Shown here one piece after another: positions 8,602 to 15,984 of a stretch of DNA of 50,008 bases (the stretch's first letter is position 1; each line of letters opens with the position of its first letter). The DNA is from Acidobacteria bacterium RIFCSPLOWO2_12_FULL_66_21 (GTDB lineage: Bacteria; Acidobacteriota; Vicinamibacteria; Vicinamibacterales; 2-12-FULL-66-21): positions 110,475 through 160,482 of the forward strand of contig MELC01000030.1 in NCBI GenBank assembly GCA_001767455.1, given 5' to 3'. Position numbers and translations under genes: made by a program. The notes below the pieces were generated by a model. That model was not told the origin of the DNA and made no database searches. It saw only the letters and a program-made list of their open reading frames with translations.

Positions 8602-9258
8602 ATGCCGAAGACACGCATCCTCATCGCCGACGATCACGCCATCGTGAGGGACGGTGTACGGGCGCTGCTGGCGCTGGCCGACGACATGGAGGTCGTCGGC
8701 GAGGCGCCGGACGGCTACAAGGCGATCGAGCTCGCCACCTCGCTGCAGCCGGACCTGATTCTGATGGACATCGCGATGCCGGGCCTGGGCGGACTCGAGG
8801 CGACCATTGAAATCCGCAAGCGCGTGCCGGCCGCAAAGATCATCGTGCTCAGCCAGTATGGCGACCCGGAATACGTGCGGAGGTTCCTGAAAGCTGGCGT
8901 GTCGGGCTATGTGCTGAAGAACGCCGCGGGGGCCGACCTGCTGTCGGCCATCCGCGCCGTGGTCCGCGGCGGACTGGTGCTCGATCCGGAGATCGCGCGC
9001 GAGGCGGTACAGGAGGCCGGCGCGCCGGCGATGGCCGACGCGCCGGACGCCTACGACGGGCTCACCGATCGCGAGAAGCAGGTCCTGAAGCTGGTCGCCG
9101 AAGGGCGCAGCAACAAGGAGGTGGCCGAGCTGCTGGGTATCAGCGTCAAGACGGCCATGTCGCATCGCGAGCACGTCATGCTCAAGCTCCACCTGCACAA
9201 CCGGACCGAGCTCATCCGGTTCGCGCTCCGCAACGGCGTCATTCGCGCCGACGCCTGA
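8602..9258 (+). CDS. NarL/FixJ-type response regulator
   Basis: 218 aa cytoplasmic transcription factor. The receiver domain (1-120) has acidic D10 and D11, phospho-acceptor D56 in [10 protein letters not shown], the switch residue in VLSQYG, and K105 in YVLKNAAG. The LuxR/GerE helix-turn-helix (about 150-215) reads [28 protein letters not shown] in consecutive pieces. It should be phosphorylated by the histidine kinase just upstream. It is not an AAA+ sigma-54 activator, so it cannot itself drive the sigma-54-type promoters in this window. Target genes are unknown; the adjacent cytochrome module is a reasonable candidate. Confidence 0.93.
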   Translation: MPKTRILIADDHAIVRDGVRALLALADDMEVVGEAPDGYKAIELATSLQPDLILMDIAMPGLGGLEATIEIRKRVPAAKIIVLSQYGDPEYVRRFLKAGVSGYVLKNAAGADLLSAIRAVVRGGLVLDPEIAREAVQEAGAPAMADAPDAYDGLTDREKQVLKLVAEGRSNKEVAELLGISVKTAMSHREHVMLKLHLHNRTELIRFALRNGVIRADA

Positions 9259-9304
9259 TCGGGTGAGGGCTTGCCTGCCGGAGCGCTGCGCCGAAGGCGG
9301 GTGC

Positions 9305-9664
9305 TCAGGCGGCCCGCTTCGAATCGCCGGGTGCCGTGCCGCTCTTTCCGTGCGCCTCCGCGGCGGAGGCCGTCGCATCGACCGCCGGCGGCGTGGTCTT
9401 GAAGAACGACCGCAGGCGCCCCGCCAGATACATCAGCACCATCGCGATCCCGATGAAGGGGAGGAAGATGGCGTAGACGCCGCCCATGATGGGCGCGAGC
9501 ACGAGCAGCGCCAGCAGCGGCAGCCGCACGTAAGTCACGTCCGCGCGTCCCTTCAGCTCGCCGCCTTCGCGCGGGACGATTTGCGCCTCCCACTCGCGAA
9601 CGTTCCAGTAGAACCCGAACCGCACCTCGTCGCCGCCGTGGAATTTCATGAGTCTCTTTGCCAT
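9305..9664 (-). CDS. Small membrane protein of unknown function
   Basis: 119 aa. The start ATG at 9664 follows a good GGAGG with six bases between; longer open frames upstream are not needed. A polar N-terminal half (HGGDEVRFGFYWNVREWEAQ, PREGG) is followed by two helices (about 48-65 and 67-83: LLALLVLAPIMGG, YAIFLPFIGIAMVLMY) and a charged tail. I do not recognise a named family. It lies between the response regulator (convergent) and the metallopeptidase (divergent), with 164 bases to the latter. Confidence 0.7.
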   Translation of the reverse strand: MAKRLMKFHGGDEVRFGFYWNVREWEAQIVPREGGELKGRADVTYVRLPLLALLVLAPIMGGVYAIFLPFIGIAMVLMYLAGRLRSFFKTTPPAVDATASAAEAHGKSGTAPGDSKRAA

Positions 9665-9828
9665 TGGCCACCTCCGTTGCTGTTCTGGTGTCAAGATACG
9701 GCCTGGGGGCGCGCGCAACAATCGGGCGGGCAACCGCTTTTGGCGGGAACGTGGACCGAAAACACCGGGCAAAACACCCGAGGACAACGGGAGAAACCAC
9801 CCGGGCGCGGCGGGAAGATCCAACCGAC

Positions 9829-11043
9829 ATGAACACGATTGCCGAACGGTATGTGGCGCTGGTCCTCGCGCTCGGCCAGCACGACGCGGACTACGTGGAC
9901 GCGTACTACGGGCCGCCTGCGTGGAAGGCAACCGCGACCTCGCCGAAGAAGAGCCTGGACGCGATCGCGTCCGAAGCGGCGGCGCTCTCCGCCTCGCTCG
10001 CGCGCGAGCCAGAGCCAGCCGCCGAGATGGAGCGCCTGCGCCTCCTGTACGTGCGGCGGCAACTGGCCGCGCTGTCCGCACGCGTGCGGATGCTGAACGG
10101 AGAGCGTCTCTCATTCGACGAGGAGTCGCGCGCGCTGTACGACGCGGTGGCGCCGACCGAGCCCGATTCTCACTTTCAGGCGGTCCTCGACCGCCTCGCG
10201 GCGCGGTTTCCTGGCGGCCCGCCCCTCGTCGAGCGGTACGAACAGTACCGCCGTGGTTTCGTGATCCCGCGCGACAGGCTGGATCGCGTATTCCAGCGGG
10301 CCATCGAGGCCGGTCGCGAGCGCACACTTCGGCACGTGTCGCTGCCACGCGACGAGCAGTTCACGGTCGAGTACGTGACGAACAAGTCCTGGAGCGGCTA
10401 CAACTGGTACCAGGGCGGCTACCGCAGCCTGATCCAGGTCAACACCGATCTGCCCATCTACATCGACCGGGCGATCGACCTCGCCTGCCATGAGGGCTAT
10501 CCGGGACATCACGTCTATAACGCGCTGCTGGAGAAGCACCTCGTCCGCGATCGCGGCTGGATGGAATTCACGGTCTATGCGCTCTTTTCGCCGCAGTCGC
10601 TCATCGCGGAGGGCACGGCGAATTTCGGCATCGAGGTGGCGTTCCCCGGCCGCGAGCGGGTGGAGTTCGAGGAGACGGTGCTCTTTCCGGAAGCGGGGCT
10701 CGATCCGGATCGCGCCGCGGACTATTACGAGGTGCAGGGGCTGGTGGACCAGCTCGCGTATGCGGGAAACGAAGCCGCGCGCCGGTACATCAACCGCGAG
10801 ATCGATGCCGCGCAGGCGACGGCATGGCTCGAGCGGCACGCGCTGATGGCGCACGATCGCGCCGCGCAGCGCGTCCGCTTCTTCGACCAGTACCGCAGCT
10901 ATGTGATCAACTACAACCTCGGGAAGGACATGGTCCGGCGCTACATCGAATCGCGCGGCGGGACGGCGGATGACCCGGCGAAGCGCTGGGAGGAATTCGA
11001 GCGGCTCCTCTCATCTCCGCGGCTCCCGGCGGACCTGGAATGA
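9829..11043 (+). CDS. DUF885-like putative metallopeptidase
   Basis: 404 aa, soluble. The ATG at 9829 is preferred because the upstream in-frame extension is basic, low-complexity and lies over the divergent promoter region; no strong Shine-Dalgarno is visible. The diagnostic motif is HEGYPGHHV at residues 221-229, the H-E-x-x-P-G-H signature of DUF885 proteins, thought to be zinc peptidases. A downstream acidic segment LIAEGTANFGIEVAF probably supplies the third ligand. DUF885 proteins are usually 550-600 aa, so this is a short form. No signal peptide is seen. Substrate unknown. Confidence 0.7.
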   Translation: MNTIAERYVALVLALGQHDADYVDAYYGPPAWKATATSPKKSLDAIASEAAALSASLAREPEPAAEMERLRLLYVRRQLAALSARVRMLNGERLSFDEESRALYDAVAPTEPDSHFQAVLDRLAARFPGGPPLVERYEQYRRGFVIPRDRLDRVFQRAIEAGRERTLRHVSLPRDEQFTVEYVTNKSWSGYNWYQGGYRSLIQVNTDLPIYIDRAIDLACHEGYPGHHVYNALLEKHLVRDRGWMEFTVYALFSPQSLIAEGTANFGIEVAFPGRERVEFEETVLFPEAGLDPDRAADYYEVQGLVDQLAYAGNEAARRYINREIDAAQATAWLERHALMAHDRAAQRVRFFDQYRSYVINYNLGKDMVRRYIESRGGTADDPAKRWEEFERLLSSPRLPADLE

Positions 11044-11049
11044 TGCTTC

Positions 11050-11108
11050 AGGTTCCAAGGTTCTAGAGGGTTCTACATGGTTCTACATGGTTCTAGAGGT
11101 TCTGTAGG
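11050..11108. repeat. Short tandem repeat based on GGTTCTACAT
   Basis: Copies of GGTTCTAGAG and GGTTCTACAT follow each other with small changes just after the metallopeptidase stop. They end in front of the oxidoreductase start. An in-frame ATG at 11077 lies inside this repeat and is therefore an unlikely start. Confidence 0.75.
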
Positions 11109-11112
11109 TGCC

Positions 11113-12132
11113 ATGATCGCGATAGAGATTGCGCAGCCGGGAGGCCCCGAGGTCCTCCGCCCGGTGGAGAGGCCCGTCCCGGTACCGGGCGATGGAGAGG
11201 TCCTCGTCCGGGTTGAAGCGGCCGGCGTCAACCGTCCGGACGTCATGCAGCGGATGGGCAAGTATCCGCCGCCTCCTGGCGCGTCGGACGTGCCTGGCCT
11301 GGAGATCGCCGGCACGATCGCCGCGCTCGGACCGGCGGCGAATGAAGGCCGTTGGCGCGTGAGCGATCGCGTCTGCGCCCTGGTCGCCGGCGGCGGCTAC
11401 GCGGAGTACTGCGTCGTCCCCTCAGCGCAGTGCCTGCCGATTCCGGCCGGCCTTTCAATGCGCCAGGCCGCAGCGGTCCCCGAGACCTTCTTCACCGTCT
11501 GGACCAACCTGTTCCAGCGCGCCGGCTTGCGCGAGGGTGAGACGGTCCTCGTGCACGGCGGGACCAGCGGCATCGGCACGACCGCCATCCAACTGGCCCG
11601 CGCCTTCGGCGGCGAGGTTTACGCGACAGCCGGGACCGACGCGAAATGCGCGGCCTGCGTGCGCCTGGGCGCGAAACGGGCGATCAACTACCGCGAGGAA
11701 GACTTCGTCGAGGCGATCCGCGCCGCGACGGCGGGGCGCGGCGTCGATGTCATCCTCGACATCATCGGCGGCGACTATCTGCCGAGAAACATCGACGCGC
11801 TGGCGATGAACGGGCGCCTGGTGCAAATCGGGCTCATCGGCGGCGCGCGCGCGGCCTTCAACCTGACGCCGGTGCTGCAGCGCCGCCTGACGATCACCGG
11901 ATCGACGCTGCGGGCGCGAACGGTCGAAGAAAAAGGAGCGCTCGCCCGCGAGGTGGAAACACACGTGTGGCCGCTGCTGGCACACGGCACGGTGGCGCCC
12001 GTCATCGATCGCACCTTCCCGCTCGCGAGGGCCGCCGACGCGCACCGGCGCATCGAATCCGGGGAACATGTCGGAAAGATCGTTCTGCTGGTGCAGGCAC
12101 CAGCTACGCTGACCCCTTCACCGCGCCCGTGA
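11113..12132 (+). CDS. NAD(P)H:quinone oxidoreductase, QOR/PIG3-like MDR superfamily
   Basis: 339 aa cytosolic enzyme. The ATG at 11113 begins the conserved N-terminus ([15 protein letters not shown]). The GroES-like half carries [20 protein letters not shown] and the NADPH-binding half carries [20 protein letters not shown] (from about residue 142) and GADYREED-like text ([13 protein letters not shown]). The zinc-binding cysteines of alcohol dehydrogenases are absent, as in quinone oxidoreductases. It stands alone; likely one- or two-electron reduction of quinones or enals, substrate undefined. Confidence 0.85.
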   Translation: MIAIEIAQPGGPEVLRPVERPVPVPGDGEVLVRVEAAGVNRPDVMQRMGKYPPPPGASDVPGLEIAGTIAALGPAANEGRWRVSDRVCALVAGGGYAEYCVVPSAQCLPIPAGLSMRQAAAVPETFFTVWTNLFQRAGLREGETVLVHGGTSGIGTTAIQLARAFGGEVYATAGTDAKCAACVRLGAKRAINYREEDFVEAIRAATAGRGVDVILDIIGGDYLPRNIDALAMNGRLVQIGLIGGARAAFNLTPVLQRRLTITGSTLRARTVEEKGALAREVETHVWPLLAHGTVAPVIDRTFPLARAADAHRRIESGEHVGKIVLLVQAPATLTPSPRP

Positions 12133-12149
12133 CCGTGGTCGTCACGCCG

Positions 12150-12225
12150 CTCGAGTGCCAGCCGCTCGCGGTCCGCAACTCGCAGTCCGCAGCTCGCAGT
12201 CCGCAGCTCGCCGCTCCCGTCTCAC
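12150..12225. repeat. Heptamer repeat of GCAGTCC / GCAGCTC units
   Basis: Seven-base units GCAACTC, GCAGTCC, GCAGCTC, GCAGTCC, GCAGCTC and GCCGCTC follow each other (about 12174-12215) between two convergent genes. The period is the same as that of the GCTGGRA arrays. No gene is seen in this gap. Confidence 0.75.
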
Positions 12226-12229
12226 AGAC

Positions 12230-13828
12230 CTATCGGCGATCGTGCGGCACGCGCACCTGAACGTCACGCGTGCTGACGTTTCCCGCGGCGTCCTGGCACT
12301 CGATCGTGGCGGTATAGATCCGGCCGGGACCGCTGCCCGACCGCTCGGCTCGCAGCTGCAGCGTCAGCACCCCGGTGATTTCCACGTCCGGCGCGCGGTT
12401 GCCCGCACCGCGCACGGTCTCGGACTCACTGCTGCGCGCGGCCACGATCCGGCACGAGACGCTCGCATCACACGCGTCCGTCGCATCCACCGTGATGCTG
12501 ACCGGTACCACGCGCCCGTCCGGTGGCCACAGCGTCGCCGGTGCCGCGGTGGCCCTGGTCACTTCCGGCCCGGCGGTGTCCTGCACTGTCACGTCGACGG
12601 TGTCGGACGAAGTCGCCCCGTCGCCGTCTGTGACCGTCAGCGTGAAGGTGTGCGTTCCGGGCGGTACGCTGGTCGCAAGCTGTGCGCCGGAGCCAACGAC
12701 CGTCCCCTCGGCATTCCGCCACGCGTACGACAACAGATCGCCATCCGGATCGGTCGATGCCGACCCGTCGAGTGTTACCGGTGTGCCGGCGCAGCCCGCG
12801 CATTCGACCGTCTGATCGGGTCCGGCATTCGCCGTTGGCGCGGCATTCGGCGGGACGTCCTGGAACACGGAAACCGTGTTGGTGGTGAATCCGTCCGTCA
12901 CGTAGACTCGGCCGAGATCCGTGTGGACCTGCACCCGCTCGGGCCACTTGCCGCCCACAGCAACGTACGTAGCGACCGTATCCGTGGCGCCATCGAGCAC
13001 GGCCATGGAGCCCTGGCCGTACAAGGTGACGTAGACCCGGTTTGTCCTCTCGTTGACGGCAACACCGGCCGCGCCATCCAGCGTCAGCGTCTTGATCGTC
13101 TCGAGCGTGTCACGGTTCAGCACGACGAGCTGGCCGCCGCCTATCGTGTTGAGCTTTGTCAGGTAGATCTTGTTCGTCCGGGAATTGACCGCGACGCCCC
13201 ATGAATTACCGGACGTCCCCCGGAACACGTCGGCGATCACGGTGTTCGTCGCGCCGTCGAGTACGAGCAGCGTCCCCGCACCGTAGTTGGCCGCATACAC
13301 GAGGTTCCTTTCGACGTCGACGACCCGCGCTGACAGCCAGTTGCTCACGGGAACGGCTGCTATCTGCTCGTGTGTCGTACCGTCAAACACCCGGAGCACG
13401 TTGTCGTAGGTGTTCGACACGTACACACGATCCGTGCGAGGATTCACGGCGATGTATCCCGCTCGTCCACGGGCGGGGACCGTCGCCAGCAGCGACCCGT
13501 TGGTGGAGTCGAAGACTGCGTACACCCACGCTGCCTCTCTGGACACGTAGAGCCGGTTGGTCGTGGGGTTCGGCGCCAGATCCCAGGCGGCGTAGGCCGG
13601 CACTGTGAACACCACGGTGTTGGTCAGCGCGTCGACGACCGACACCGTGCCCGCATAGTGATTGGCGACATAGACGCGATTGGCGGCCGAATCCACGGCA
13701 ACGGCATGCGGGTTGGACCCGGTCTCGATCGTGGCGATCAGCACCTGCGCGGATGCGCCGGCGGGCGTAAGACAGGCTGCGACGACCAGGGCAAGAACAG
13801 CTTGGTGGATGAGCGCCCGTTTCAACAT
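12230..13828 (-). CDS. Secreted YncE-like beta-propeller protein with PKD domain
   Basis: 532 aa exported protein. The start ATG at 13828 follows GGAGG and opens a classic signal peptide (about 1-27, ending GASAQ). Residues about 28-320 form YVTN/YncE-type propeller blades (NRVYVANHYAGTVSVVD, NLVYAANYGAGTLLVLDG, NRVYVTLYGQGSMAVLDG). A PKD domain follows (about 330-420: AGPDQTVECAGCAGTPVTLD, STDPDGDLLSYAWR), then a C-terminal Ig/HYR-like domain (TLWPPDGRVVPVSITVDATD, CQDAAGNVSTRDVQVRVP). Likely a surface or extracellular binding protein; no catalytic motif is seen. The neighbour upstream on the same strand is another secreted repeat-domain gene, 121 bases away. Confidence 0.85.
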   Translation of the reverse strand: MLKRALIHQAVLALVVAACLTPAGASAQVLIATIETGSNPHAVAVDSAANRVYVANHYAGTVSVVDALTNTVVFTVPAYAAWDLAPNPTTNRLYVSREAAWVYAVFDSTNGSLLATVPARGRAGYIAVNPRTDRVYVSNTYDNVLRVFDGTTHEQIAAVPVSNWLSARVVDVERNLVYAANYGAGTLLVLDGATNTVIADVFRGTSGNSWGVAVNSRTNKIYLTKLNTIGGGQLVVLNRDTLETIKTLTLDGAAGVAVNERTNRVYVTLYGQGSMAVLDGATDTVATYVAVGGKWPERVQVHTDLGRVYVTDGFTTNTVSVFQDVPPNAAPTANAGPDQTVECAGCAGTPVTLDGSASTDPDGDLLSYAWRNAEGTVVGSGAQLATSVPPGTHTFTLTVTDGDGATSSDTVDVTVQDTAGPEVTRATAAPATLWPPDGRVVPVSITVDATDACDASVSCRIVAARSSESETVRGAGNRAPDVEITGVLTLQLRAERSGSGPGRIYTATIECQDAAGNVSTRDVQVRVPHDRR

Positions 13829-13949
13829 GACATCCTCCGCATACGAAAGATTCCGGCGGCGCGGCGGCACAGAGGCGAACGCAAAGGCCAGATGGGCTCC
13901 GAACGTGCGGCCCACCCGGCCTTTCCGCCTCTCTGGCATGCGCGCGCGC

Positions 13950-15141
13950 TCATTTGTGAATCTGTACATTCCCTCCTGTGAGCACGACCGGCGTGTACGT
14001 CAAATCCCCGACGATGTTGCCGTCGGGATCGAGTACTTCCAATCCATAGAGATCGTCGCGGCCGGGCTCGCCGTTGTCGACGGCCGTTAGCCTGAACGTG
14101 TATCCGTCGGTGCCGTTGACCGTCGCGCGCCCGATGATCGTCGCGGTATTCCCGACGACCCACACCGTCTCGATTGTCGTACTCTTCAGCCGCACAGCGG
14201 CGTCAGGGCGATGCTCGACATAGGAGAGTGAACCTGTCTTGCCAGCTTCCGCGGTGAACCCGAACGTCGCGCGAACGCCGTTGTTCGCAACCGTTCCACC
14301 GCCATTGACCCGTCGCGGGATACTCACGACCTGAATCGTCAGCGTCTGCGGCAGCTCGAACACGCCCGTACCAGGAGTAGTAGTTCGAGAATCCGTAGCC
14401 GGTCGCCGGTCCGATGCCGATGTAGCTGTAGATCCCGGTCGTCGTGAGGGCTGCGTTCACCACCGGATTTCCGTCCGGAGTCTGCACGTGCACGTCGACG
14501 CGCTTGACCGGCAGCTTCAGGTCGAATGTGAGATTTCCAGTCAGCGTGAGCCCGGACGTGAGCCGGAAATAGTAGTAGGTGGGTGCGGCCGCCGGTGCGC
14601 TCGGGTAACCCCATACCGTTACGGCGTAGTCGCCCGAGGCCACCGAAAACGAGTAGTTGCCGTCGGTGTCCGTCTGGATTTGCGGAAGGTCTGCCCCGCC
14701 GGACGGTGTCAGCACGACGTACTGGTTCGGAAGTGGCACACCCTGTCCGTCGAGCACCCGGCCGCTCAGTGTCACGGAGCCGATGGGCACGAGGACGAAA
14801 TCCAGCGTGGTGTTGCCTGTGATCGTCCGGCCTGGCGCGGTCGCCGTGCCGAACCCGGTGCCGGGCGGCGGTGTTACGCGGATGTCGTACGTTCCAGCAG
14901 AAATCGCAGTGGAGTAGACACCGTCAGGATCGGTGACGGCGTTCGCCGCGAGTGTTGTGGTCCCCGCCTCGAAGACGTCGACGACACTGCCAGCGAGCGG
15001 GCTGCCCGACTGATTGGTCACTCTGCCGGAAAGTCCGTAGGATTGGCCGCCCGCCACCGCTGGCTGGATTCCGGCGAGAGTCAGTGCGGACACACACGCC
15101 AGGAGGGCCGCCGTCCGACGGAAAGCCTGGATGCCCTTCAT
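13950..15141 (-). pseudogene. Secreted CarboxypepD_reg-like protein gene with a single frameshift
   Basis: The first part (from ATG at 15141) encodes a signal peptide (ending QPAVAGG) and two or three carboxypeptidase-regulatory-like/transthyretin-fold repeats (SGRVTNQSGSPLAGSVVDVF; SGRVLDGQGVPLPNQYVVLT). That frame runs to FSNYYSWYG near 14370 and then becomes low-complexity. The conserved-looking continuation (TGVFELPQTLTIQVVSIPRR through to GGNVQIHK, ending at 13950) is in the next frame. One extra or two missing bases near 14370 would explain it. Without the shift the product would be about 395 aa, secreted. It may be a true pseudogene or an assembly/sequencing error; no repeat sits at the shift. 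Confidence 0.75.
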
Positions 15142-15384
15142 CGTTCCTCCATTCCTATGGTTGTGGCACGGAGTGTCGGCCTTTCGCGCGCCGGAAGTGT
15201 CACAACCGTGTCAAGTTCCGGACACAACTTCGTCAAATCCGCGTCGATTTCTTTTGGGCTCTACCTGGGAAAACGCAGGCAGGCGGGCGAAGCGAACGCC
15301 GCGCGCGGTGGGTCCGTACGGCGGGGAAATACGCTGGCATGAATGCCGGCAGGGGACTAAGATCGGCAGCCTGCTCAGACAGTT
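15142..15384. other. Divergent intergenic region between secreted protein gene and ECF sigma operon
   Basis: This gap must hold promoters for both directions. It contains GTGTCACAACCGTGTCAAG and CCGGACACAACTTCGTC, a possible GTGTC...GACAC operator-like pair, but I cannot assign a regulator. I see no clear Shine-Dalgarno before the sigma-factor ATG at 15385. No gene is seen. Confidence 0.4.
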
Positions 15385-15984
15385 ATGACAGACGAAGCCC
15401 CAGGGGGCCGAGCGCCGGCATCCTCGGACGCGGAGTCCAGCTTCGAACTCCTGTGCCGCGCGCGCGTCGGGGACGAAGAGGCGACGAACCTGCTCATCGC
15501 CCGCTACCTGCCCGCGCTCCTCCGATGGGCGCACGGACGGCTGCCGGGGTGGGCCCGCGGCATGTCCGAAACAGACGACGTTGTTCAGGAAGCGGTCATT
15601 CGTGCGTTTTCAAGACTAGAGACGTTCGAGCATCGCGGATCGGGTGCGCTGTTCGCGTATCTGAGGCAGGCCGTGCTGAACCGGATACGCGACGAGATCC
15701 GCCGCGCCGGCTGCCGGCCGGTGCCCGAGACCCTCGATTCCGGGGAGGTCGACCCGGCGCCGTCTCCGCTCGAAGAGGCGATCGGCAGCGAGGCGGCTGC
15801 GCGGTACGAGGCCGCGCTCGGACGTCTGCGGCCGGAAGAACGGGAGGCCATCGTCGGGCGCCTCGAAATGGGCTGCACGTACGAGGAGCTCGCGCAGGTG
15901 CTTGGCCGGCCTTCGCCCGATGCGGCGCGCATGGCCGTCACGCGCGCGCTGCTGCGTCTCGCGGAAGAAATAGGCCATGAATGA
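15385..15984 (+). CDS. ECF-type RNA polymerase sigma factor paired with a kinase
   Basis: 199 aa. Sigma region 2 spans about 25-95 (LLIARYLPALLRWAHGRLPG, ETDDVVQEAVIRAFSRLETF, ending in LFAYLRQAVLNRIRDEIRR). Region 4 spans about 140-195 (LGRLRPEEREAIVGRLEMGC, TYEELAQVLGRPSPDAARMA). No anti-sigma gene is present; instead the next gene, overlapping by eight bases, encodes a transmembrane serine/threonine kinase. In Vibrio parahaemolyticus the kinase PknT activates the ECF factor EcfP by phosphorylation, so control by phosphorylation is the natural hypothesis here. Target promoters are unknown. Confidence 0.88.
   Translation: MTDEAPGGRAPASSDAESSFELLCRARVGDEEATNLLIARYLPALLRWAHGRLPGWARGMSETDDVVQEAVIRAFSRLETFEHRGSGALFAYLRQAVLNRIRDEIRRAGCRPVPETLDSGEVDPAPSPLEEAIGSEAAARYEAALGRLRPEEREAIVGRLEMGCTYEELAQVLGRPSPDAARMAVTRALLRLAEEIGHE

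Noticed and set aside
15335-15355. TGGCATGAATGCC before the ECF gene as a sigma-54 site
   Set aside because: Spacing is wrong; it is better explained as a small palindrome.
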